From assembly GCA_036925085.1 (NCBI GenBank), contig JAUPFP010000038.1, positions 1,921,671 to 1,985,670 on the forward strand: a stretch of 64,000 bases of DNA, written 5' to 3'. Shown here in pieces: positions 35,786 through 48,033 of the stretch (its first letter is position 1; every line of letters begins with the position of its first letter). Source of the DNA: Brachycybe producta. Lineage: Eukaryota > Arthropoda > Diplopoda > Playtdesmida > Andrognathidae. The notes under the pieces are model-generated. The model searched no databases and was not told where the DNA came from. It saw only the letters and a list, made by a program, of their open reading frames with translations. The translations under genes were made by a program, and so were the position numbers.

Positions 35786-36595
35786 ACAACGAAAAACAAA
35801 CTTCGTGTGAAATTAGCGCCGAAAATGAATAATAAAATCTCGAAATTTTACCAGGAGAAAGATGCACGACAAAACATAAAAAATGGCACTGAGTCCCAAA
35901 TTTGACTCACTAGAATAGCACGGTTTCGTTGAGTTACATCTCATTGAGCTACATATAAAAAAGACCATATTGGTACAACCACCAAAAAATACAAGTCAAT
36001 TAGAAATCGGGACAAAAGAAGTTAGTTCCGCCTTTTTTATGACGAACGCAACTTCTAAATAGTTGGTTACGTATTCTGACGTGACATTCTCCGCCCTTTT
36101 CAACGTTGAACCACCAACAAACCAATTAGAAGTTACCGGTCATCATAAAAAAAAGGGCAGAGCCAACCTCCGTTTGTCCCGATTTCTAATTGCCCGTCCA
36201 GAAAACACTACGTCGCAACACGAGCCACGCCTCGTGCTTCAAAATATTAGTAGAATTACATACGCTCATGTCATTCGTTCTCATTTATTTAAATGCCCTT
36301 GCTTTTCATTTCAGCTTCCGGTTATAACCGGAAATTACTAAATAAAAATTTTGCATGCTCGGAGCACACGGAGCAATCCGATTACCATTGAAATTGAAGT
36401 CAATTTTACGCAAAATTTCATCTGTAAACGTAAATAATCGGGTTGGTATTATCAAATTGTGTAAAATATGAAGTTTTCTTTTACCTATTATTCCTTTCGT
36501 TTTAAAACTGAAGATACCGTTGTAAAATGTGGAAATTAGATCATTTTTTTATGATTTTTCAATTTGCAGGGTGATCCGAAACCGAGGTGACCAAA
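35786..36595. promoter_or_regulatory. Divergent intergenic region RCCD1-BBIP1
   Basis: About 0.8 kb separates the two divergent start codons. It must hold both promoters and at least one non-coding BBIP1 exon, because a clear acceptor (TTTCAATTTGCAG|GG) lies at 36569, 26 bases before the BBIP1 ATG. A MITE (35997-36192) occupies the middle. Confidence 0.5.
35997..36192. mobile_element. MITE with CAATTAGAAATCGGGACAAA termini
   Basis: CAATTAGAAATCGGGACAAA at the left is mirrored by TTTGTCCCGATTTCTAATTG at the right. Inner blocks GTTCCGCCTTTTTTATGACGA and TCATCATAAAAAAAAGGGCAGAGCC also mirror. The interior CCAATTAGAAG links it distantly to the CAGGCATCTG family. Confidence 0.85.
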
Positions 36596-36820
36596 ATGAG
36601 TGAAGGTGATCGTTCAGTTGTTGCGGCGGAGGACGATCAACTCCAATTTCGCGAGGTCCTTCCCAAGAAGGGGTTACTTTTTAACGAAGTGAATGCAGAC
36701 GTGGCTTTTTGTAAACCAAAGATCGTTCCTTTGAAATCGGTCACACTAGAAAAATTAGAAACCATTCAGAAAGAAGCTGAAATGAAATTGAAGGACGAAG
36801 AAAATAAAGAATCACCTTGA
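36596..36820 (+). CDS. BBIP1: BBSome-interacting protein 1 homolog
   Basis: A 74-residue ORF beginning MSEGDRSVV at the first ATG after an acceptor at 36569. The core FREVLPKKGLLFNE, then FCKPKIVPLKSVTLEKLE, aligns with human BBIP1 (FREVLPKQGPLF, LCKPKLLPLKSLTLEKLE). A charged helical tail (KEAEMKLKDEENKE) follows. BBIP1/BBS18 is a small subunit of the BBSome, the coat complex that moves membrane proteins in cilia, and is required for its assembly. Length is close to the human 92 residues. The coding region is a single exon. The upstream in-frame GTG at 36587 is not a credible start. Confidence 0.9.
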   Translation: MSEGDRSVVAAEDDQLQFREVLPKKGLLFNEVNADVAFCKPKIVPLKSVTLEKLETIQKEAEMKLKDEENKESP

Positions 36821-36941
36821 TTAACATTTCTCATTTGTTTTATTTATTGTTACATATGTAACGTTATTTGTCAATTTGAGCGCAATTAAGTTAATTGTAT
36901 GTTCTTTTTTCCATGTATTTTTTTTATTATAAATAGTTATA

Positions 36942-36947
36942 AATAAA
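36942..36947 (+). terminator. Poly(A) signal of BBIP1
   Basis: AATAAA lies 122 bases after the stop codon in an AT-rich 3'UTR. It is the first canonical hexamer downstream. Confidence 0.65.
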
Positions 36948-38536
36948 CACTGAAAACTTAAAAAGTTGACAACATGTCAGAAAAGAGGTAGATAAACTCT
37001 TTTGATGTCAGAATTTAAGATCTAAAAAAAAATTATAAATTACCACACAATTTTATATATTGACTGGAAATTAATATATAAAATTGTTTGGTAATTTGTA
37101 TTTTTCTTCCAACTTCGTAGCAGTTATAAAAATAAAACAACCTCTTTGGTAGTTTTCATATAATTCTTCAATGTATATGAAAACTTTCCTTTTGAATTCA
37201 GGATACAAAATTACATATTTACGCGGCAAAAGCAACGAACTCAAAAAACGAGAACAAAAAAAAAACAATTAAAATGACATTCGGCTTTAATTAAGTAGAA
37301 TTAATTAGTAGGCAAAAGTGAGCGAAAAAAAAAATGCCCACTCAATTTATATTTACATAGTCAAAAAAAATACGAATAAATTTCACCGTCACCATTTTGT
37401 AACAAATAAAGAAAAATATGTATTAGTTAAAAAAAACATGATTTCTCAATTAAACAAATCATGCCTGTTATTTTTCTTTAAAGAATGTTAAATTAATTTT
37501 TTCTTTAAAAACGATCATTTTGAGAGGATATGGAATGTTACAAACTTCACCATTGTCATTTTACCATATTATTATTGAACGAGACTTTCTTTTGCGAAAC
37601 AAATGAGTACCATTGAGTGTGCTAACGGGGTTTAACTTAATTTTATCCTGAGATGCAATCAATGCATATGGGAGCTGTGTGCCTTTTAAATGTACTTTAG
37701 AGCAAAGTAATAATAAATGTATCATAGTCTACGTCCAGACATGCAAATTAGTTCGAATTAATTGAAATCATGATTTTTATCTTCTCCGTAGATGAGTCAA
37801 GCCACTAAATTGCATGTCTGACATCCTTTTGAACCTTAATTAAACCGACACACTCGTTCGTAATCAGTACATATAACAAGAAATACCCAGTGCAACAATA
37901 TTTTGCACTTGTATTCGTAAAGGAGTATGATCAAAGCTACCACCTAAATACATTTAACTAATCTCTGGATAACTATAAACAATCTTTTTTGTCCCTTTTT
38001 TAAAAAAATCGCGATTGCAGTGCACTAACCTCAAACATTAACAAAATCATGAGCAATAAAATAATAACAACGGCTTTTACTTGGGAACAGAAATTAATTG
38101 CAAAGCCTTTAAAAAGTTCATTTAAGTCAATGAATAATAACGAGTTGTAAAATATCTCCATAAACGTATGCAAGTTCGCTATTTTCAATACGAAGACTTT
38201 CGAAATTACAACAACAAAAAACCCAACCGAATGCGCTATCGTTTCTATAGAATTTCGAAAGTATTCGAATGTAAACTTGAACTCAGCAAATCGTATTTAG
38301 CTGCCCTCCCAAGAATAGTGGTAACCACACACGAAGATCCAAATCGCATTATTTAAAAAAAACCGTCTGAAGAGCGCAAGCTCCTCCTGATCCATCCATT
38401 GCTCACACGTAATCGCGAAATTAACATGAACCAATTCACACCCATTTAAACACCGTTTATAACAGATTGACAATTAACGATCAAAACAATCGTCTCAAAT
38501 TAAGTTTAAATACTTTCCTCGTTATCTTGTGGCCTC
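36948..38536. other. Non-coding region between convergent BBIP1 and CLINT1
   Basis: An AT-rich stretch with no supported exon. The part nearest 38536 is presumably CLINT1 3'UTR, although no AATAAA was seen on the minus strand close to its stop. Confidence 0.5.
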
Positions 38537-41500
38537 TTATTTACCAAACTGTGCAAAATTTCCAGTCGTATAAACAGGTCCCGGCTTTACAGGAGTAGCA
38601 GAAACCATGGCTCCTCCCATCGTCATCATGTTTGATCCGGCTACTGGCATCCCCGTTCCTGAAAACCATCGCACATAAATGTTAACTTCTCTTCTATGAG
38701 GTCGAAATCGAAGACAAAATTACCATACCCGACGGATTTACAGTGGTGACCGGTTGAAAAGAAAGTTGTTGCATTCCAAATGTTAAATTTTGAACTCCTG
38801 AAAATTCAACCACATCTAAATACATACACGCGTATAAATGTGAGAAAAAAAAATATAGAAATTTACCGCCTCCACCGACAGCCATTTCGTTCATAGTTAA
38901 AGCTTGAGGTTTTTCACTTTTAGTACTAGATAACAAATTGTCTAAATTGATGTCCACCGATCCACTGTTAGTCCATGTATTTTGCCTGTTAATATCCTGA
39001 ATAAAAACATTTTAGAATTTAAAAACGGAAGAATAAAACACATTGATCTCGCCGTTTTTTTTTTTAAAGCCGAGTATAAACTCTTGAATTCTTGTGCTTT
39101 TCCAAGCTTTTTGGAACTTCTGGGATCATTTGAGCACTCCTGAGGCATTTTTAGAATTTATTTTTAAAAAACGGCCAAAATTCATAAAATATTTAAATGT
39201 TCTAAAGCATTTAAATATTTTTTCGAATTTTGACCGTTTTTTTAAAAATAAATTCCCTGACTTTTCCATGTTTTATTTCCATATTCCCTGACTTTTTCTG
39301 AGTTTTAAGGTTGAGTGGTACAACAGTATTGAATTTGCACATTATAATATTCATTTTTAAACTGGCACATCGATCATTCTCAAACATTTTACCACAAAAA
39401 AGCTTAAATATTAAACGTGCTTGTACACGTCGATATATTGTTTAATACAGCTTCGATTTATCATTTACTCTCAACTGTCATCGTTGAAGCAGCCCCTTGT
39501 GTCATATCAGACCGGAAAAAACGTTCCAGGTAAATAAGTCAGAATGTTGTGTTACAAATAAATAATATTCAACAATAAAAAATTAAACACAAAAAACAAT
39601 TAAAAAAAAACCAACCTGAGGCTTCATAGGAAGCCCGTTACTAGCCAGCATAAGATTTGAAGGATTACCCAGGAAGCCCGGTTGGAAGGAGATAGGATGC
39701 ATTTGTAAGGGATTCATGCCAACTGGCTACGAAACAAAAACAAAAAGAAAACAAAAATGTAACGAACAAAGCAGAAAATGTCGAGGCTTCGTGCAATCTA
39801 CAAATCAGGAACTATTAATTCACCTGATTGTATCCAAACATATTGTTGAAGTGCATCATGTTGGGTGGTGCCGTCGTCTGAAATGGAATCCCAGAGACTG
39901 GAACTGTGTTCGTAGTACCGAGAGACATCAACAAGGCAGCATTGGACGGTGAGGCACCGGGAAGAGGAGCAGTATTCTGTACAACGGATGAAACAGCCAC
40001 CGAAGGAGGAGCTCCTACTGGTGACGAAAGTGGTGGAGGAGGAGCGGATATCAAAGGAGGTTGCTGTACTTGCGATGAAGGTGGAGCGGAGATTGGATGA
40101 GCAACGGTCGAATTAAAAGATGAAAAATCGGCAAAATCCTCCTGACTAAATATAAGAAAACAATTCAAAAATAAGTCTCGATAAAAAATATTACCAGATA
40201 TCACAAAATGAATACTTTGACTGTTCCGATTTGTTGCCAAAAGAAGCAAAATCTCCGAATTCCCCGTTTGCATTATCTGATAATAAAATAACAAAAAATA
40301 TTGATTTAAATCAATATAAGTTGATGACGTCATAAAATACCCTTTGGTTTATCCAAACTACGAGGATCAAAGTCGTCGTAACCATCTGCAGGAACAGGAG
40401 ATGTGTTAGCAGACTGAGAACCGCCAAAATCGACTAGATCAGACAGCGAAACGACTGGCTTCGTAGTCGACTGTGCCGTGCCGTTGCTGTGAACACTGAT
40501 CGTATCTGCTGATGGCGGCGGCGTAGAAGAAGAAGATATCTAAAAAAAAAATACAAAGAAAATTGAAAGTAACCGCACATTCCATTTTCAAAATTGTTAA
40601 TGGACTGACCGGTTTCCAACCAGTTTGAGACTTTCTAGGTCTTTCTGAATCGTTATCGTGATACTGGTTCTTTCCACTTGGCTTTGGATCGTCGAATTCA
40701 TCCAAAGTTCTTTACAAAAACGAATCGAAATCGTTAAAATTTACCTCTAATAACGCTATTTTTACATTGTTAAAACATCGGTTTTATTGAACAGACTAAA
40801 AAAGTGCAGAATACTGTATTTTTTGTGTGAATTCTAATCTGTTACAACTGAAAACTAAATTAAAGACTATAAAAATAAGTCATTTTTTGCTATATGGTAC
40901 TATATTATTGAACAGATTGTAATTTACAAAAAAAAGTTTTCCGAATCATGCATTTCACTTCAATCGTTGCTCTAAAAGATGTTTTTAAAAAAGTACTAAT
41001 TGTAATCAGTGAAACCTCGGTTCTACTCCTTCTTCCACGCTCCGCCGCCTTCCGAATCCGTAGTAACGGCTGCTCCTCTCTCTCGTCGGATCCCAATCGT
41101 CGAAATCAGCCTGATAACCAGAAGATCTCGTCTCGCCTTCGAACTTTTCATCTACGCAAAAAAACAAAAACCGACACATTACAACCAACATACAAAGTTA
41201 CTTTTCAAAAATAAACGCCAATTCTAACTGTATCTGAATCCCATTGCGTCGCTGGACATTCCAATGTATTTATCCTTTGTCTTCTTCGCTTTCTTTCGTT
41301 CATCTCTCAATCTGTCGTCATCGTGAATGAACTCGATCAAATCCTTAACCTTTTGCCTAACTGTAAGATAATTCTAATTAAAATTCCAATAAGCTGAAAG
41401 GAGGAGCTCTAAAGTAGTCAAGATACCATTGATTCCCTGATCTCGGCCGTGTTCGTCAATGAAAGTGTAATTTTCTAAACTTCGTAGGTCGTAAAGATGT

Positions 41501-42924
41501 TCTCTAGCACTCGTCACCACCCTTTCTGATCCATTCCTAACTAGATAATCGAGCAGACGTAGCGCCTAAAAACAGTCTGTATGTAATTCCGGTTAAAAAC
41601 TAAAATTAGCATTTTGTTTACGAACTTTGTACGTTCGCCTCCAGTTTTTTCTGTTATCCTGTAACATTCTCTTCCAAAGCATTGACATGACTTCCGGAAA
41701 CTGTTCGTACGTGAACGTACACTGAGCAATGTCACCCATCAGCGTTCCGGAAGGACCCCAGGCCTCGTCGTTTGTTGCGTCTCGGACCTTCGCCTCCGTT
41801 TCAGTGAAATTCATCACAATGTTTGTACTGAGAAAAAATACAAATTTTAAACAAAACGCTACTTTAATCATAAATCATAATTTGATCGGAGGGGGAGAGC
41901 GGGCGGTATGAGGTCATCTCAAAAGTTCAAACTCATTCTTTCTTAACAGATTGGGCAGTGCAAAGGTTTTTATTCTATGCAGATCAAAGATTCAGTGCGA
42001 AACATAATATCTTATCGTTATTTTTCTAGCTACATTTCCAGTTATCTCATGTTTGTTTATGTATTATGTTTAAACTTATTACTTGACGATTACAAATGAC
42101 CCAGAAATCTTGACAAAACATTTATCTAACCTCGATTTTCATTGATTAATATTATCGTTTATTGATTCGACATATAGGTGTGACCTATAAAAAAAGACGA
42201 TCTACCAAACAGTATTATCACCAGCTTTTTAATTCTCTTCTTTCTCATTATGTCCACCTGTGTATCTGTCGGCACCCTTCCTCCCAACCACCCACGGTAA
42301 TGCTAACAAAACAGGCCAGTAGTTGGTCACACACCCTGTGTATGTATGTTCTCTCTTTCATTCTCTTCCTGGAAGTTGTTTTCAGGTAAATAATGGAGCT
42401 GTAGAAATATTCAATTTAAACCCTATTGTTCGTTATATTTTTATTTCATTGGAATTTCATTTTGAAATACGATTTATATATATATGGTCATAATTGGCAA
42501 ATGAACGTCACAAACAAACAACTGACTATCCTTAATTACGACCACCAGATGGCGCTATTCGTTAAAATTAATTGAATAAATTCTTTTTTTCTTCTTCTAA
42601 ATATATTTTAATTACATTAATTATGATGATGAAATAAGTTTGAAACATAAAACTAAAATCAAAACTCAAACTTCCAATTCGTTTGTTTATAAATATAAAA
42701 AACAGAAATTTAAAAATAGTAAGGAAAAAAATTAAGAAGGAAAAAAAATATAAGAAACGTGGATGATTCTTCTTCTTCTTCCGATCTTACATATTTTAAA
42801 TATTTTGTTGGGTAAAACGGAGAGAGGGGAGACAAAAAACGAAATTTCTGATTCATATTAAATAAGAAATAACTTACACTTTGTCCCTCACTTCACGAAA
42901 CTTCCAAAATAAATAATCGCCCAT
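38537..42924 (-). CDS. CLINT1: Clathrin interactor 1 (epsinR / enthoprotin) homolog
   Basis: Thirteen coding exons join in frame: 42878-42924, 41626-41827, 41427-41565, 41229-41360, 41016-41151, 40610-40709, 40341-40539, 40216-40276, 39824-40145, 39616-39726, 38867-38996, 38729-38797, 38537-38658 (stop TAA). The product is 589 residues (human 625). Residues 1 to about 145 form an ENTH domain: WKFREVRDKVTN, EAWGPSGTLMGDIAQCTF, MLWKRMLQDN, RNGSERVVTSAREH, HGRDQGINVRQKVKDL. The disordered tail carries DF-type adaptor motifs (EFGDFASFG, DFADFSSF), a VDINLDNLL block conserved with human CLINT1, Met/Gly/Pro-rich segments and a C-terminal NFAQFGK. The family binds clathrin, AP-1 and Vti1b in TGN-endosome traffic. 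The intron-2 donor (GTTCGT) is weak. Confidence 0.93.
41828..42877 (-). other. Intron 1 of CLINT1 (1.05 kb)
   Basis: Bounded by donor AAAGT|GTAAGT and acceptor TTTCTCAG|TACAAAC. It is the longest intron of the gene. No exon is seen inside; ORFs such as 42162-42389 (+) have no support. Confidence 0.7.
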
Positions 42925-43045
42925 CTTTCCACACTCCTCTTCCAATAAAAAACGACAGGTAGAAACAAACGAAAGAACCGAAAAACTAGAAAACGGAAAA
43001 AGAGACAGGGAAGGAAAATGGCCGCTAGAGTCGACGCAACAACGA

Positions 43046-43292
43046 ATCGATATCAAAATAAGAGCATCGATACACTATCCCATCGATAACAGACCGAAAT
43101 GTAAATCGCACCAAATTCGACTTATCCGGTTTCATCGATTTTTTTTAAAAACACCACGTTTTTGTAAAAAAAAAATATATAAACAATGTAAAATCTAACC
43201 ATGAAGCACGAGAAATTCTCAAAAAAAAAATGTTTAAAAATGAGACGTAAATCGATTCACACCGATATTAATGTAATCGATACGTTATCGAT
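43046..43292. promoter_or_regulatory. Cluster of seven ATCGAT motifs upstream of CLINT1
   Basis: ATCGAT occurs at 43046, 43066, 43082, 43134, 43251, 43276 and 43287, in contexts such as AATCGATATC and CATCGATAAC. It resembles the core of the insect DRE (TATCGATA), bound by DREF at housekeeping promoters, but whether such a factor exists here is unknown. The cluster starts 122 bases upstream of the CLINT1 ATG. Confidence 0.6.
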
Positions 43293-43890
43293 TATTAATT
43301 TCTCGTTATCCTCACAATACGCATGCGCCATAAAATTCCAAGGAACTAGGCCAAAGGTCAACTACTAATCGCGCTTATATAATTATGACGTCAGCTGTTA
43401 TAAGGATGTACACAAAATTTTAATTTAGGCTTCAACCACATTGGGCGAACGCCATATTGGTTCAACCCTCTTCCCCCCCCCCCCCCCCCCAATGCTCACA
43501 AAAACTGCTAAGTAATTTTATTCCTTGGCAATGAAAATATTTATGTGAGATTATTTATTACAAGTGAATTTGTATTTTAAAATACGTGTACTTTAAAAAA
43601 CGTTGCGTTTTGCGACAAACATGAAATATCATAAATGATAAAACGTAATATAATATAAAAAAAGAATTTCCTCAATGCCAAACATTGTTCTGAAATAAAG
43701 TAACAAAATAAAACGAAATACAAGAGATTACAAATATCCCGGGAACAAAATGAAACAACTTAATACTAAAGGGGGGGGGGGGGGAATCTAGACAAGTGAT
43801 ACAATCGTAACTTTTTTTTTTTTTTTTTTAGCTCGTTACGATTCTGCGAACTCTCAAAGTGAGCAGCCTTTATATTTCTCACTTCTATTC
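43293..43890. other. Intergenic stretch between CLINT1 promoter and Ki-67 3' end
   Basis: AT-rich, with an 18-base C run at about 43473-43490, a G run near 43771-43783 and a T run at 43811. The part next to 43890 is Ki-67 3'UTR. No gene is supported. Confidence 0.55.
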
Positions 43891-46800
43891 CTATTTCTTT
43901 CGCCTCAGTGAAGTTCTTGTCACTACTGGAGATCTACAACAAAAATTGTGAAAACACCATTAATAAAGTAAAATACGATCGCAAAACACGACACTTACCT
44001 TATTTTCAGTGCCTTCGGGGAACTTATGTTGGAACTCGTAGTCTTTGGAGACTGAACCAAAGTCTTCTTTGTCTTACGGGAGTGAACTTTAGGACTCTCT
44101 ACCTTCGGAGATATTTTCTCTGCAGCTTTTTTAGGTTTAGGAGATGTTTTCTTTACAGCGCCACGAGTCTTTCTTTTAGAAAGTACCGGAGAAGGAGTGT
44201 TGTTCACAGGACTGCTCTTACTTTCGGATTTCTTTGGAGTTCCTCGTTTACCCTTTCATAATAAAAACAAAGATAAAATCGTTAACAAGAACACAAGAGT
44301 AATAAATCGCAAAATAGAAACCTTGGTTGATTTAGGCGTGATGGCAGGTTTCCAATCATCATCGATAAACTCGACCCTTTTTGAACGGGTGCGAGTGGAT
44401 GTGACAACAGTAACCGGCGTCTTCGTATCGCTTTTCTTTGCAGTCTTTCTCGAAACCTTAGTACTTTGAGGAGTTATCATCGGAGAATCGGACAACTCTA
44501 TGGGTGATGTTTGTAGTTTCTTTTTCTGACCAGCCGTATTTGTCGTTGATGATAACAACGGTGTCTTTACAGTTGGATTTGGACTTATTGCAATGACAGT
44601 CGGAGACGTTTTCCCAAGCTTTCTGGTCACCGACTTTGGCGTAGTAACTTTTGGACTGAATTTGGTTTTCTTTGCACTCCGAGTTACTCGTTTTACAAAT
44701 TCAGGTGTCATTTTCATTCTCGGTGTCTTGTTCGTTGGAGATTCGACGTCTTTAACGCTATTGCTAGATGGCGAACGTTTTTTAGATGGTCGACCTCGCA
44801 TCTTTTTTGGCGTCACAGTCAATTTAACTGGAGCTTCAGCATTTGTTGTATTTGTTTGATGTGTTCCTTTCGATGGTGTCAATAAAGGCGACTTTTTAGT
44901 TGGACTTGGGCTTAAAGATTTCATTTCAACAACAGCCGGAGACGTACTTCTTTTTTTCCCTCGTGTTCTTGTCACCGATTTTGGTGTTTTAGCATTTGCT
45001 ATCCTCTTCGAACTCCTGTTTTCGCTCCTAGCCAATCGCTCCGTAACTTTGGGTGTCGTTTTTTTCTTTGCAGGAGATTCCATATCCCTAACGTCATCAA
45101 CAGACGGAGAACGTTTCGAAGCTGACCGTGGCGATCTTCCCAAAGATCCCCGGGTATTGCTCAATCCAGTCGCTGGTGGCGGCGATGTCTTCGGTAGATT
45201 CTTAGAAGTCGGACTCGGAGATTTCTTTTTTAGTACAGATGGAGTCACCAACTTAGGTGTAGCAACATTTGAATTGATTGCAGTGGTTCTAATCGGAGTG
45301 TTGTCGATACTTCGAGTCACTCTACCCACAGAACCGAGAATGTTTTCTGATCCTCGTTCCTCCGAGGTAGAAGTTGGCGTTTCTGTTTTTGGTGTCATCT
45401 CAACCGGAAGTGACTTCTTTGAAGAATTACCGTCACTTAGCCTAAACGATTTTGAACGACGGAACAACCGCTTGACGCCTTCTACACCCGTATAGTTAGC
45501 TTCAAAGGATTTGCGAGGTGTTTTCATTATACGCTTCACTCCTTTGACGTCTGTATAATCTGCCGTCGGAGACACGTGGGGAGTCCTCATAAGGCGCTTC
45601 AACCCAAAAACATCAACGTACTCAGATTTTGGTGATCTTGCTGGCGATTTCATCAGTCTCTTAACTCCTCTAACGTCAGAATAATCAGATTTTGGTGACT
45701 TTTGCGGCGATCTCATCAAACGTTTGATGTCACGAACATCGGAATAATCTGGCTTAAGTGAGTTACGCGTCGTCCTTCGAACCCTTTTTAGTCCAGCAAC
45801 ATCAGTGCTTGTCTTCTTTTCGTAACTTCTCGACTTTTCCCTCATTTTTCTTCCGGGAGTCATTTTTTGTGGCGAAGGTGTTTGCATCAGAGTTTCAATC
45901 CCAGACAAATTCATTGAATCGTTCTCCGGACGTCGAGATCCCCTTTTGCCACTTTTTCTAATAAAACGCTTTATGGCGGAAAACTTCAATTCGTTACTTG
46001 GCGTATTTAAAGGCGAGACGAACACTTCTTTTGAAATATTTGGCGATTTATATTCATCAGAAGGAGGTGACGTCTTTGAATTCCTCCTGTTATCAAGCGA
46101 GGTGGATCTTTTTCCAACGACTTTTGTTTCTTTTGTTGGTGACGCACGACTGAATGGTATTTGAACTTTCAACGAATGACGACGAACCGCATTCTTCTTC
46201 CGCTTCATGAGGAACTGAGCAGACTTCGATCTTTTAAGTTTGAGTTTCCCCGCATGAATCGTTCGTAAAGCGGCCGATTTCTTACTGTCTGGAGACGCTG
46301 GAGCAACAATCTTAACAGCATTTTCAAGTCCTAAAAGCATTCTAACGGAACTTTTTTTAGATGGCGACGAACCAGAAATCGAAATGTTATTTTTTTTCTT
46401 TCCTGAACGTCCAGCTGCCGTACTCATACTTCTAGATTTACGTTTCCCGCCAAAAGTAGCTTTCATTTTTGCAGAACTGCTTTTCAGATTTTTCAAAGGT
46501 GACTTTTTAATGTCTGGTGTATTAGAATCGACATTCTCATCTCCCGGAGACGTAGAAATGCCTTTCGGACTCCTCGTACGCATGCTAGAATCATTCGACA
46601 GCGATCTGTTTCCAGACGATGAACGCATTACCGTTCGAACGGGTGTTAAAATGGGATTGCCGTAATAACTAGGCAAAGATGGACGTCTAGATGGTGGGCG
46701 TCCGCCCTTCTTGATTGGTGTTGAAACGGGCGAACTGACTTCGTACTGTTCCGGACTAAGAGTCGGTCCAAAAGATACTTTCTTAAGTGAAAGTAATGTT

Positions 46801-47585
46801 GAAGCCGATAAACGACGCTTCTTTTTAGCAGGCGAAATCGTAGATGGCGTTTTATTCGGAGTAGGCGACTTTTTTTTCATTTTCTTTTCAATCGACGGTC
46901 GAGTCTTGCCTAATGAAGACTGAGCCAGTGGAACTCCATTTCTTAGTGACAGTCTTCCTACAAAGAAACAGAAGAAAAAACGACAAACGAGGTGTTAAAT
47001 ATATTGTTTATTTTATTTATTATATTAATATTACATTATTTATTATTAGTAGTAATAGTATTATAATCATTAAAAATATAAAATTTCGATAGTCTCCTAT
47101 CATAAACGAACGTTTTTCAATGTAATATGGTGACGACGCGAGAAAATCCCATCTAAAAGATCGGTCGCTGATCGTAAACACATCACCATGTCCGAGCATA
47201 ATGCTTGTTTTGACTTTACCACCATTTGTAACCGTTGGGTTCGCATCCGACAAGTTAATCAACAAAATCTAATAATTGATTTGAAAAAAGAATTCGGTAA
47301 AACAAATTTATTCTTGTTTTATGGCTCACGAAAAGAAGAAAAACCTCTCCGCTTGGAAGAACATCGATACGACAATGATTTTGTGAAACGTTTGGCAACT
47401 GGATCCTGATGTCACATTCCTCATCACTGGAAACAAATTCAAATTTTTGAGATTGGCGCTCTAAGTAAAATTTACTGTTGAAGAGGAACTTACCGTCCGA
47501 TCAAACACGACGACGTCTTCAAAGGCAACTTCGATCCGTCCAATCCATTCCTCTTTATCACCGTCAAATATCCAAATGTTGTCAT
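43891..47585 (-). CDS. MKI67: Ki-67 homolog (FHA domain, PP1-docking motif, Ki-67-type repeats)
   Basis: Six coding exons join in frame: 47494-47585, 47345-47426, 47112-47268, 44322-46957, 43999-44252, 43891-43933 (stop TAG), giving 1087 residues (human about 3256). Residues 1-100 form the FHA domain: LTVIKRNGLDGSKLPL, CLIGR, ECDIRIQLPNVSQNHCRI, ILLINLSDANPTVTNGG, LGHGDVFTISDRSFRW, very like human Ki-67. At about residues 170-173 KVSF, inside LSLKKVSFGP, matches the PP1-docking motif shared by Ki-67 and Repo-Man, followed by PVSTPIKKGGRP. Residues about 515-610 carry tandem 21-residue repeats of the core DVRGVKRLMKSP (human core DLAGFKELFQTP). The rest is basic and full of SP/TP sites. The protein ends TSLRRKK. 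Ki-67 coats mitotic chromosomes as a surfactant. Confidence 0.9.
45455..45746 (-). repeat. Tandem 63 bp repeats encoding 21-residue Ki-67 core motifs
   Basis: Within the large Ki-67 exon, Y(S/V/T)(D/G)V-x-(G/D)-(V/I/L)-KR-(L/I)-(M/F) recurs every 63 bases from 45746 for about five units: YSDVRDIKRLMRSP, YSDVRGVKRLMKSP, YVDVFGLKRLMRTP, YTDVKGVKRIMKTP, YTGVEGVKRLF. Two more divergent forms (NLSGIETLMQTP and DVAGLKRVRRTT) precede them. Each unit ends in an SP/TP site, a potential CDK target. Confidence 0.85.
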
Positions 47586-47708
47586 TTTAATCACTTTAAG
47601 ACTGAACAACGAAACACAAAAACTGTTTTAGTTTAAACCTTATAGCATTACTCTACGAGAATAATGATCTAAAGGTTTAACTTTAGCCTTTTTCGAATAT
47701 TCTTTCGA

Positions 47709-48033
47709 TTAGGCACCGCACTAGAACATACTAAAAGGCTTATTTTTTAAGTTACTTCCGGGCAGTTTTGGGTATTGTAAAACAGGTATCGATATTTTAG
47801 GGTAGATAAACCTATTTAAAAATTAAATGCAATCATTACCTGCCTGGAATTATGTGGCGTTACGTTAAATTAAACTTGTTGCAGGGGGTCTGAGGGCGCA
47901 GCCACGCGAATGTAAAAAAATCAACATGTACGTTAAACTATAGTTACCTGCCTTAAATATATTCCGAACTGCCCAGAAATTATTTTGAAATAAGCCTACA
48001 TGCCTTTTAGCAAGCCTGGCACCGCTAGCCTCC
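47709..48033. mobile_element. Inverted-repeat element upstream of Ki-67
   Basis: The left end TTAGGCACCGCACTAGAACATACTAAAAGGCTTATTTTT and inner GGGCAGTTTTGGGTAT are mirrored on the right by GAACTGCCCAG, AAATAAGCC, GCCTTTTAGCAAGCCTGGCACCGCTAGCC. About 325 bp, non-coding, diverged. Confidence 0.65.

Noticed and set aside
36587..36595. Upstream BBIP1 start adding three residues
   Set aside because: The codon at 36587 is GTG, not ATG; the ATG at 36596 follows directly and gives the expected length.
45049..45495. 148-codon + strand ORF and other + ORFs across 44.2-46.9 kb
   Set aside because: They are antisense to the large Ki-67 exon and arise from its biased Ser/Pro/Lys composition.
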